Below the pieces are notes generated by a model. It saw nothing but the letters and a program-made list of their open reading frames with translations. It was not told where the DNA came from and searched no databases. Shown one piece after another: positions 55,450-63,939 of a stretch of DNA of 64,000 nt. The DNA comes from Deltaproteobacteria bacterium (GTDB lineage: Bacteria; Lernaellota; Lernaellaia; JACKCT01). Location of the stretch: assembly GCA_027493875.1 (NCBI GenBank), contig JAOSJX010000027.1, positions 67,237-131,236 on the forward strand. The letters are read 5' to 3'. Positions within the stretch are counted from its first letter, which is position 1. Every line of letters starts with the position of its first letter. A program made the translations under genes and the position numbers.

Positions 55450-57626
55450 CGCTTACGCCACTCCTCGCGTTCCGCTTTGTCGGGAAAACGCCGGAGAACG
55501 GTGAGCGGCACGATCCTGTCGTCGAGCCGGTCGCCGGGTTTGGGATCGTCTTTAATGCGCGCCGCGTGGACGGTGCGGCCCGGCGTGTCGTCGAACGCGC
55601 GGTCGACGAAGGCGAGCGCGACGAAGTTCTTTTGCTCGTCCAGATAGGCGAACGACGAGATCACGCCGGCGGCGCGGCCGTCGTCGCCGAGAATCCGGTG
55701 CCCCGGCCGGGCGCTTTTCGCTCCCTGGCCCGCGAGACGCACGATCTTGCGGGGCGGCTCGTCGCCGATGCGCGCGAGGTAGCCCGCGCGCCCGACGAAC
55801 CACGGGCACGAGAGCTTCGTCACCCACGGGTATCCGTTCTCCGCCAGCGTTCCGCCGAGTTCGCCTTCGAGTTCGTGGCCGAACAGCGGCAGGCCCGCCT
55901 CCATCCGCGCGGCGTCACGGGCGCCGAGTCCGGCGGGCAACACGCCGAGGCCGCGGCCCGCGTCGAGCAGCGTGTTCCAGAGCGCGACCGCCTTGTCCGG
56001 ATGAACGAAAATTTCGAAGGCGATGATCTCGCCCGTATAACCGGTCCGCGAAATGAAAACACGTGCGCCCGCGAGGCCGAACGATTCCACGCCGTTGCGC
56101 GGCAGCTTCTCCAGGCGGCGACGGTCGTCGTCCGAATCCGCGACGCGCATCAGCACCTCGCGCGACCGCGGACCCTGAAACGCGAGATCGAGCAGCGCGT
56201 CGTCTCCGGCGAAGCGCAGATCGCGCAGTTCGGCGGTGGCGGGGATGCGTTTGCCCGGGGCGTTCGGATCGATCCGCCACCGCCGCTCGTTCACCGCGAC
56301 AAGCCAATCCCAATCCGGTCCCGTGTTGGCGGCGTTCACGACGAGCAGATAGCGCTCCGGCGCGACGTGGTAAACGTAGGTGTCGTCGAGCGCCACGCCG
56401 TGCTCGTTGAGCAGATAGTTGTACGCGGCGCGCCCGACGGGCAGGTCGGCGACGCGCCCGGCGAGCGCCGCGTCGAGAAACGCCGCCGCCGCCGGGCCTT
56501 GGATATCGAAAACGGACATGTGCGTGACGTCGAACAACGCCGCCGCCGTGCGCGTGGCGCGATGCTCCGCGAAAATGCCCGTCGGATATTGAACGGGCAT
56601 TTCCCAGCCGGCGAACGGCACCATCTTGGCGCCGAGGGATTTGTGCGTCTCGTAGAGAACCGTCCGGCGCAATTCCTCGGCCGGGGCTTCGCGCCGATAT
56701 TCCGGGAGCGCTTCCGTTGAAGCGTTTTTCGCGAGTGCGGCCTGCCCGATAAAGAATGGCTTCGTGAGATCCGGCGCCGGCGTGGGGCCGGAACGTTTGG
56801 CGAGCGCCGCGTCGCCGGCGGCGGACACGTCGTCGGTCAGCACCTCGAGGGCGCCGCCGACCTCCGCCAGCGCGTCGCCCGCCGCCAAAAGGGCCGCGCC
56901 GGACAAAACGGCGTCAATCCACAGGCGCGTGCGCGCGAAGTTTCCTTCGCCGGAGAGGATGGCGAAACATGCGGTTTCCGCCTCGCGCGAAAGGCATGCG
57001 ACAACGACGTCGTCGATCTTCCGACCGTCCGCGTCATGCATCGAAGCGTTCGCCGTTCCGCCCGCCGGCAGCAACGCGATGGGCTGCGCGGCCACGCGGT
57101 CCAACGCGAGCGCCGCGCCGGGGCCGCGGACCAGGATCGCGCCGTCGGCCGCCGGGGCCGCGGCGCCGATCCGCGCCTCCAGGACGCGCACGCGCGCGGC
57201 GGCCACGTCGAGCGCGGCGAACGGTACGCGCGCCTTCGCCGCGCGCTTGACCGGCGTCAGCCAGTCGTACGCCGTTTGCGCGGCGCTCAACAAATCGACG
57301 ACAACGCCGGCGACCTCGGACGCCCACGTCGCTTCCGCGCTCTGTTTGACCGCCGGCTGAAAACAAAATCGCACGGCGGTTTCGTCGGCCGCCTCGGCGA
57401 CGAGCCCCGCGGCTTCCAGGATTTTCATCGCCGTATCGGGCGTGAGCGGGGCGGGCCCGGTCACGGGAGCACTCCCCGTATCGAACAGCGCAAAGGCGCA
57501 GGCATCGTCCGAGGCGCGGGCGGACCACCCGGCGTCGTTTAACCGGCGGACGAATGCGCGGGTCAAATCGGAAACGGTCTCGGGAACATCGGCGGCGGGA
57601 TCAGCGCAACACAAGTCGATCGGCAT
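55437..57626 (-). CDS. Long GcvT-family aminomethyltransferase-like fusion
   Basis: A 729-residue intact protein, twice the usual ~370 for GcvT. The C-terminal ~400 residues are a full GcvT: AGWEMPVQYPTGIFAEHRAT, AALFDVTHMSVFDIQGPAAA, AYNYLLNEHGVALDDTYVYH, FISRTGYTGEIIAFEIFVHP and LGARDAARMEAGLPLFGHEL. The Asp of the folate site (ALDDTYVY) and the Arg of ARDAARMEAG are present. The first ~310 residues (FARTRLWIDAVLSGAALLAA; PDLTKPFFIGQAALAKNAST) look like a degenerate relative of the family's C-terminal barrel, with no clear active site. It could serve glycine cleavage or another THF-dependent demethylation. No gcvH or gcvP is nearby. Confidence 0.83.
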   Translation of the reverse strand: MPIDLCCADPAADVPETVSDLTRAFVRRLNDAGWSARASDDACAFALFDTGSAPVTGPAPLTPDTAMKILEAAGLVAEAADETAVRFCFQPAVKQSAEATWASEVAGVVVDLLSAAQTAYDWLTPVKRAAKARVPFAALDVAAARVRVLEARIGAAAPAADGAILVRGPGAALALDRVAAQPIALLPAGGTANASMHDADGRKIDDVVVACLSREAETACFAILSGEGNFARTRLWIDAVLSGAALLAAGDALAEVGGALEVLTDDVSAAGDAALAKRSGPTPAPDLTKPFFIGQAALAKNASTEALPEYRREAPAEELRRTVLYETHKSLGAKMVPFAGWEMPVQYPTGIFAEHRATRTAAALFDVTHMSVFDIQGPAAAAFLDAALAGRVADLPVGRAAYNYLLNEHGVALDDTYVYHVAPERYLLVVNAANTGPDWDWLVAVNERRWRIDPNAPGKRIPATAELRDLRFAGDDALLDLAFQGPRSREVLMRVADSDDDRRRLEKLPRNGVESFGLAGARVFISRTGYTGEIIAFEIFVHPDKAVALWNTLLDAGRGLGVLPAGLGARDAARMEAGLPLFGHELEGELGGTLAENGYPWVTKLSCPWFVGRAGYLARIGDEPPRKIVRLAGQGAKSARPGHRILGDDGRAAGVISSFAYLDEQKNFVALAFVDRAFDDTPGRTVHAARIKDDPKPGDRLDDRIVPLTVLRRFPDKAEREEWRKRYAG

Positions 57627-57727
57627 GACAAACTCTCAATTTCTTTTAAGGTGACGAGCGCGGCCCGGGCGATTCCCGGACGCGCGAGGAGTTTAACGCC
57701 GATGCTCATAAATGATAAGGGATCGTG

Positions 57728-58192
57728 ATGATGAACCGGCAACGGCTTTGGAGACGGTATGCGCTCGGCGCGGTCTTTCTCGTCACGGCGTTCGCCGCGA
57801 TCGCCGCGGCGGCGGACGGCACGATGGAGGTGCGCGACCGGACCGGCTCGTCCTCCGCGCGGATCGAAGCGGACGGCACCGTGCGCGACCGGTCCGGGTC
57901 CACGATGGGGCGGATCGAGTCCGGCGGGACCGTGCGTGACCGGAGCGGATCCACGCTCGGCCGCGTGGACGAAAACGGCACCCTCCGCGACCGGTCGGGC
58001 TCGACCATCGGCCGGGTGGAAGACAATGGGACGGTTCGCGACCGATCCGGCTCGACGGTGGGCCGCATCGACAAAGACGGAACGATCCGCGACCGGTCGG
58101 GAAGTACGGTCGCCTCCGTCCGCCCGTACGTTCCCGACGCGCGGCGCACGGTCGCGGCGTTTATCTACTTCTTTACGCCATGGTTACGCTAA
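57728..58192 (+). CDS. Secreted protein of 16-residue tandem repeats
   Basis: AAGGG precedes ATG 57728/57731. Signal peptide (WRRYALGAVFLVTAFAAIAA), then six units of ~16 residues of the form DGTVRDRSGSTMGRIE. Each unit is 48 nt, with synonymous changes between copies. The pattern DG-T-V-RDRSGST-x-GR-I/V is a short beta-hairpin repeat that probably forms a small beta-roll; similar repeats occur in other bacteria's secreted proteins. A hydrophobic C-terminus (TVAAFIYFFTPWLR) could contact a membrane. Function unknown. Intact, ~154 residues. Confidence 0.8.
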   Translation: MMNRQRLWRRYALGAVFLVTAFAAIAAAADGTMEVRDRTGSSSARIEADGTVRDRSGSTMGRIESGGTVRDRSGSTLGRVDENGTLRDRSGSTIGRVEDNGTVRDRSGSTVGRIDKDGTIRDRSGSTVASVRPYVPDARRTVAAFIYFFTPWLR

Positions 58193-58204
58193 ACCGAAGG
58201 CGGT

Positions 58205-59382
58205 TCAGCCGGCCGGCGGGCGGCCGAAAAAAACGTACACATCATTGGAAATGTAGTTGGTGACGAGGATATCGGCGGCGCCGTCGGCGTCGAGATCGTC
58301 GATCCAGAGAAATCCCGGGCCCTCTCCGGTTCTCAATCGAACCGGTTTCAACAATCGGCCGTCGCCGCGGTTGAAATAGAGATAGATGTTCGCATCTTCA
58401 TAGTTCGCGACGACGACGTCGGCGAACCCGTCGCCGTTGAGGTCCCCCACCGTCGCCCGCCCGGCTCCTCGGCCCGCCGGATAGACCGTGTGACGATCGA
58501 AATGCCCCGTTCGGTCGTTGATGAAAACGTGCAGATCGGCCGACACGTAGTTGCCGACCACGAAATCGGGAAACCCGTCGTTGTTCAGATCGCCCGGCGC
58601 CACGTCCTCCGGTTCGATCCCCGTGACGTACGTATGAATTTGTTCCGTGCCGTAATTCAATGGCGCCGAGGCGATGAGAACCGTGACGGTATGCGCCCCC
58701 TCGTTGGCGATCACGATGTCCGGCACGCCGTTCCGGTCGACGTCTTCGACGAAAAACATATTGGGTTGAAAACTTCTGAACACGCGGATCGGTTCCGCGG
58801 CCGAGGTGAAATAGTGATGGTCGTTCAGAAACAAACTGACCCGGTTCGAGTCGGCGTCGCCGACGAGCGCGTCGGGATAGCCGTCGTTGTCGAAGTCCCA
58901 CGTCGCGAGATTGCAGGTATCGTCGCCGGACGGAACGCGTCCGGATTCGGTGAAGCCGCCGTCCCCGTCATTCGTCAAAATGGAAACGTAATGCTCCAGG
59001 GAGCTTGACGCGAGGATGTCGGCATCGCCATCGACATCCAAGTCGGCCGCCACCAAAGCGCAAGGGATCGAACGATGTTTGCATAAACCTTGGGGAGAAA
59101 ATCGCGCTCGCCGAGATTTTGAAAAACGCTGATGCTGTGGCTTCCCGTGTTGGCGACGGCGAAATCGAGCCGGCCGTCACGGTTGAAATCGTCGACGACC
59201 AACTGCTCCGGATTTTCCTGCACGGATAGGATGAGCGGCGAACTGAAAGCGATTCGGCCGGAGGGCGGCCCGAGAAAATCGCCGTCGGTGCTTTCTCCGC
59301 GGTAATAAACAACGAGGATTATCCCGACGGCCGACAACGACGTTATCAGGGCAAGCGCGTACCGACCTCTTCTTTTGTCCAA
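58205..59382 (-). CDS. FG-GAP/VCBS-type beta-propeller protein, membrane-anchored (one frameshift)
   Basis: TTG 59382 starts DKRRGRYALALITSLSAVGI, a signal anchor. Seven blades follow of the type LVVDDFNRDGRLDFAVANTG, AADLDVDGDADILASSS, TWDFDNDGYPDALVGDADSN, VEDVDRNGVPDIVIANEG, PGDLNNDGFPDFVVGNYVSA, VGDLNGDGFADVVVANYEDA and IDDLDADGAADILVTNYI. Each has a DxDxDG-like calcium loop. A frame change near 59055 joins the first blade to the rest. Extracytoplasmic; such propellers bind other proteins or glycans. No Asp tether or Cys tag. It is convergent with the repeat-protein gene (13 bp). Confidence 0.87.
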
Positions 59383-59500
59383 CAGGATTTATCCCTCGTC
59401 GAATCAAAATTCGCGGAAGTCGCAGACCAATCTTAGCAACTTGGTATCTTGGAAGCCAATCGAAAACCGGCCAGGTGAAATAGCAGGTGTTTTCAGATGC

Positions 59501-60639
59501 TTACGCTTTTCGCCGCCGGAATACTTCGTAGAGCGCCACCAGGGCCACCAACACGCCGCCGGCGACGATGATGCCGTTGCGCCACGACGCGGACAGGCCG
59601 CCCTGGGCGATCCTGACGGGTGTGGCGACCGGATACGAATAGCGCACGCCGTTCTGGTCGTAATCGAACACCACGAAAATGGGATAGCCCGCGCCCGGAA
59701 GCGCGGAGAAATTTTCGACGGCCAGCTCCTTTTTGACGTGCTCGCCGGCGGGAAGGTCGAACTCGAACGCCGCCGGGCGCACGTCCAGCTCGCGCGGCCC
59801 CAGCACGCGGGCGCGCACTTTTTTGGCGGTCTGATCCGTATTCTTCACCGCGATGGTCAACGTGCCCTTCTTTCCCATCTCCAGCGGCTCGGCCTTGGCG
59901 AATAATTGGGCGGGGCCGGCGCTTTTGCCGATGACGAGACCGCCGACGTTGAGCGCCGTGAAGGGATAGAGGTTCAGGTCGGCGAACTCGATGGTCACGA
60001 GCACCGGGTAGGTGCCCGGCGCCGCCGGGATCTTGTCGAACTCGAAAACGTGCGTCTTCGAGGTCCCGTTGGGCAGCGTGTCCCACTTCGGGCCGGTCAG
60101 CTGCAGGCCTTCCAGGTCCACATGAACGCGCACGTTGAGGGCCGACTCGTCCCCGTCATTTGAAACGCCGACTTCGAATCCGGGCCGGGGCGGCGGCGGG
60201 CTGTACGAGAAAACGTGGCTCGCCTTTTCCCCGGCTTGATTTCGGCCCAAGCGGCACCTTCGAAGTCCTGTCCGGCGGCGGAAACCCGCGCCTGGAGTTT
60301 TTGCGCCGCCGCGGGGCCGCCGTTGGTCACGACGATCTCGAAATTCTTTTGGTCGGGCGGCGGGTCCACCTCAAACGACACGCTCGCCTCGGCGCCGGCG
60401 AGAAGCGAGTCGACCGATGTTTCGCGGCGCGTCTCGCCGAGCACCAACGCCATCGTCAGGCCCTCCGCGGGATGCGCGCCGGCGTTTTTCAGCGTCACGT
60501 CAAACGAGGCCTTCGCGGGCACGATTTTCGACCCCATCGTGCTGTTGATGGAAATCGTCCCGGCGCCCGCGGGAGAACAAACCGCCAGAACCGCCAAGGC
60601 GAGGATCGCCGCCGAAAGTCTCGATTTTCTCAAAATCAC
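59501..60639 (-). CDS. CARDB/Ig-like surface protein with C-terminal membrane helix (one frameshift)
   Basis: GGGGGA precedes GTG 60639 (VILRKSRLSAAILALAVLAV), a signal peptide cleaved near AGA-GT. Three Ig-like/CARDB modules: KIVPAKASFDVTLKNAGAHP, DPPPDQKNFEIVVTNGGPAA and, after a frame change near 60235, PGFEVGVSNDGDESALNVRV; then EMGKKGTLTIAVKNTDQTAK. The C-terminus has a membrane helix (NGIIVAGGVLVALVALYEVF) and the basic end RRRKA, so this protein is anchored by a classical stop-transfer signal, in contrast to the Cys-tagged proteins. About 379 residues. A structural or binding role is likely. Confidence 0.8.
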
Positions 60640-60780
60640 GGTAAATCCCCCACGTTGGGGCGCCAGTATAGGGAATGGCCGCCCGCCGGGCAAGCCGCGG
60701 GGTACCTAAAAAATGCCCCATATTTCAATAAATTCCTAAATCTACTAGAATCCCGCCCTTCAAGTTTCGGAGGTAATGCC

Positions 60781-62577
60781 GTGCGTGCATTGACGTTCAG
60801 GATTTTGTGCGCCCTGTTGATCGTTTTCGCGTTCGCGCCGATGGCGTCGGCGCAGTTGTCGGTCAACACGCGCACCGTCTTTTCCATCGGCAGCATCAAC
60901 TCGGTTATCACCTACCCGCTGCGGGCGTACACGGTGGTGGCCGACACCCTGATCCTGGCGCACACGTGGCGCCCGTTCAGCCGCGGTATCGGCCCCGTCG
61001 GCCTGGCCGTGGACCCGAACAACAAGCATCTGTTCGTCTCCTATGAATCGGACGGGCGGTTGGATATTTTCGACGCGACCGACGCCACGCCGCTCGGCCA
61101 GATCCACCTCATCAGCCCGGACCCGCAAAACCCGGTGGACGATATCGCCGGCATGGACGTGCATGAGGGACGCGGCCTGCTCCTGGTCGTGGACCGCCGC
61201 GAGCCCTATATCTACGTTTTCGATTCCAATACCTTCGCGCATATCGAAACGTGGGACAAAACCACGGGCGGCGGGGCGTTCGACGTCGACATCATCGAGG
61301 ACCTGGGCGGCCAGGACATCGTTTTCGTCACCGACGGATCGACCACGGTCCGCTGGTACGATATCGACACGCACGCCGAAGTCGGCACCGCCGACCAGTC
61401 GCCCTATCCGGCGATCGGCATCGGCGTCTATATGAACTCGAACGATTACCCGGTCCTCTTGACGAGCAAGGAGTCGGCCGGCGGAACCTACGCCGACTAC
61501 CTCTCGAAATACGACACCGAAACCAGCACCGCGACCGGCGTCGACGCGGGCGCCACGGTGCGCGGCGTTTCGGTCAACCAGCAGGACGCCTACGTTTACG
61601 TCTCGGTCGGCGGCGCGGCCTTCTCGGCGCCGTCGGTGCGCGTCTACGACATCACCGATCTGACGGAACTGTCCCGGGCGAATCTCAGCGCCGGCTGGAG
61701 CCCCACGGACGTCGAGGCCACCTGGCTCGCTTTCGGATCGAGCGTGAAGAAGAACTCGACCTCCCATCCCGACGGCATGGTCAACATGACCGAGGAGATC
61801 GTCTTCGAGATCACCATCGAAAACCGCGGCTCGCGGCCCATTCACGAGTTGCCGCTCAAGGATCTCTACGACACAACGCATCTCACGTACCTCTACGCCG
61901 ACGCGCCCTACACGTCGGACGACAACGTGGACGACGGCGAGATCGACTGGTCCGATCTGATCGCGCAGCGCGGCTCCGATCTTGACTACGGCGATATCAT
62001 CACCGTCACCGTCCACTTCCAGGCGCAGCCCGAGGCGTGCACCGATTTCGTGGAGGGCGAGAACGTCGCGCAGCAGATCGGCGCCAAGGACGATCTCGAT
62101 CAGGACGTCGAGGACGCCGCCGGGTCCTTCGCGTACCGCATCACCTGCGTGTGCGTGGTGGACTCCGACTGTGACGACGGCCAGTACTGCAACGGCGAAG
62201 AGATCTGCAACGAATCTCATCAGTGCGAGAGCACGGGGAATCCGTGCCCGATCAACGACGCCGTCTTCTGCAACGGCATCGAAACCTTCGAATGCATTGA
62301 AGCCACGGACGAGTGCGGCCACTCCGGCGATCCGTGCGTGGACGACGGCCTGTTCTGCAACGGCGGCTCGGTCTGCAACGAAGAGACGAAAGCCTGCGAG
62401 GACGAGGGCAATCCCTGCGACGAGGGCGAGGAATGCAACGAGCAGATCGACATTTGCGAGGACGCCGAAGATCCGGTCGACGATGACGACGATACCTCCG
62501 ACCCGATCGAACCCGGCGGCGACGAGGAGCCGGGCGAAGGCGAGGTGACCGGCGGCTGTTGCGGCTGCGGCGGCTGA
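60781..62577 (+). CDS. Secreted propeller and Cys-repeat protein with GGCCGCGG tail
   Basis: GGAGG 9 nt before GTG 60781. Signal peptide VRALTFRILCALLIVFAFAP, cleaved after ASA. Residues ~25-310 are a YncE-like propeller (VGLAVDPNNKHLFVSYESDG; AGMDVHEGRGLLLVVDR). Residues ~310-450 are a DUF11/Ig-like domain (NMTEEIVFEITIENRGSRPI; YGDIITVTVHFQAQP). Cys repeats follow (CDDGQYCNGEEICNESHQC; DDGLFCNGGSVCNEETKAC), as in myxobacterial surface proteins. The end is acidic (DDDDDTSDPIEPGGDEEPGE) and closes VTGGCCGCGG, a Cys tag with two extra Gly. Intact, 598 residues. A strong terminator follows. Confidence 0.87.
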   Translation: MRALTFRILCALLIVFAFAPMASAQLSVNTRTVFSIGSINSVITYPLRAYTVVADTLILAHTWRPFSRGIGPVGLAVDPNNKHLFVSYESDGRLDIFDATDATPLGQIHLISPDPQNPVDDIAGMDVHEGRGLLLVVDRREPYIYVFDSNTFAHIETWDKTTGGGAFDVDIIEDLGGQDIVFVTDGSTTVRWYDIDTHAEVGTADQSPYPAIGIGVYMNSNDYPVLLTSKESAGGTYADYLSKYDTETSTATGVDAGATVRGVSVNQQDAYVYVSVGGAAFSAPSVRVYDITDLTELSRANLSAGWSPTDVEATWLAFGSSVKKNSTSHPDGMVNMTEEIVFEITIENRGSRPIHELPLKDLYDTTHLTYLYADAPYTSDDNVDDGEIDWSDLIAQRGSDLDYGDIITVTVHFQAQPEACTDFVEGENVAQQIGAKDDLDQDVEDAAGSFAYRITCVCVVDSDCDDGQYCNGEEICNESHQCESTGNPCPINDAVFCNGIETFECIEATDECGHSGDPCVDDGLFCNGGSVCNEETKACEDEGNPCDEGEECNEQIDICEDAEDPVDDDDDTSDPIEPGGDEEPGEGEVTGGCCGCGG

Positions 62578-62601
62578 CGAAAATCCGCGAGACTAAAAAA
62601 C

Positions 62602-62632
62602 GAGGGCCGCGTGGCTTTGACACGCGGCCCTC
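62602..62632. terminator. Rho-independent terminator, 12-bp stem
   Basis: GAGGGCCGCGTG (62602-62613) pairs perfectly with CACGCGGCCCTC (62621-62632), preceded by AAAAAA and followed by TTGATTCT. It lies 25 bp after the tagged propeller gene. Confidence 0.9.
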
Positions 62633-62675
62633 TTGATTCTAAGTTCCTTTGTTCCTTCGTTTCCGGCCGGATTTC

Positions 62676-63888
62676 ATGGTGAAAAATTCCAAGCCTCTGG
62701 CGACCGCCGCCGCGTCCGTCCTCGCCGTCCTCGGGTTGGCGGCGGGCCTTTATTTATCCCGGCTCGACCTCGACGTCCGGGCGCGCGGCGCGCAGAGCGT
62801 CGACAGCTTCTGCAACATCAGCGCGAAGGTCGATTGCGTCGCCGTGGCCTCCAGCCGCTACGCCGATTTGTTCGGCGTTCCGTGGGCGTTTCTCACGGCG
62901 GAATACTTCGGCGTCATGCTGCTCTTGCTGGCGCTGCCCGCGTGGCCACGGTGGCCGCTGCGCGCGCGGTGGTCGTACGTTTTTCTGGATGAGCGCGGCG
63001 GGGCTGCCCGTTTGCGCGGCGCTCGCCTACGTCGCCGTCGCCAAAATCGGCGCGCTGTGCGTCGTGTGCTCCGCGGTCTACGCCGTCACCCTCGCGATCT
63101 TTATCCTCTCGATCGCGACGCATCGCGGCCGGTTCGGCGAACTGCTTCGCGGCGCGCCCGCCGAATGGGCCGGGCTGTTGCGCGAAAGGCCCATCGCGTT
63201 GACGGTCCCGGTTCTCGTCGTCGTTCTCGGCGCCGCGCAGTGGGCCGTCGTGCCGCGCCTGCTTCCGCACCCGGCGCCGCCGCCGGCCGTCGTCAAGCCC
63301 GTGCCGGCCCCCGCTCCGCCGCATGACGCCGGTCCTCCGCCGTGGCAAGTCCTGCCGGTCGACGGCCGCTCGCTGGGGCCGGGGACGCGCCGGTCCGAAT
63401 CGAGGAATTCACCGATTTCGAGTGCCCGTTCTGCAAAAAGGCGCACGGCGTTCTCATGGATCTCGTCGTGAAAAGCGACGGCGCGGTCCGCGTCACGCAC
63501 CGCGATTTTCCGCTCGACATGTCGTGCAATCCGGCGATCGACCGGCCTTTCCACGAGCACGCGTGCGAGGCGGCGATGTTCGCGCGCTGCGCCGCCGCGC
63601 AGGACCGTTTTTGGCCGATGAGCGACAAACTGTTTACCTCGGCGCTGGGGCTCGATCCCACCGCGCTGCGGACCTACGCGAAGGACCTCGGGCTCGATCT
63701 GGCGGCGCTGGAGAAGCTGCGTGGCGGATCCGGCGACGCGCGCGGAGATCTCGAAGGATATCGAGGAGGCGCGCGGCCTCGGCGTCGGCGGCACGCCCAC
63801 CTACTTCGTCAACGGTGAGCGCATCGTCGGCCTCAAACCGCCCGAATTTTGGGAGCAGACCCTCGAGCGCCATCTCGCCGGGAGCTGA
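62676..63888 (+). CDS. VKOR-DsbA fusion, disulfide-forming system (three frameshifts)
   Basis: ATG 62676. The N-terminal half is a membrane VKOR domain: VDSFCNISAKVDCVAVASSR (loop Cys pair and Ser), FGVPWAFLTAEYFGVM, then after a frame change near 62985 LPVCAALAYVAVAKIGALCV with the CVVC active site. The hinge is a membrane helix and Pro-rich linker (PAPAPPHDAGPPPWQV). The DsbA-like domain, after a break near 63390, has IEEFTDFECPFCKKAHGVLM (CPFC), HRDFPLDMSCNPAIDRPFHE and, after a break near 63730, GLGVGGTPTYFVNGERIVGL with the cis-Pro. It would oxidise Cys pairs in exported proteins and pass electrons to quinone. It is just downstream of the Cys-rich tagged protein gene. Confidence 0.9.
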
Positions 63889-63939
63889 CGCCGCCGCGCG
63901 AGCGGGAAGCTCTGCCTCATTCCGAATTCGTCATTCGGT

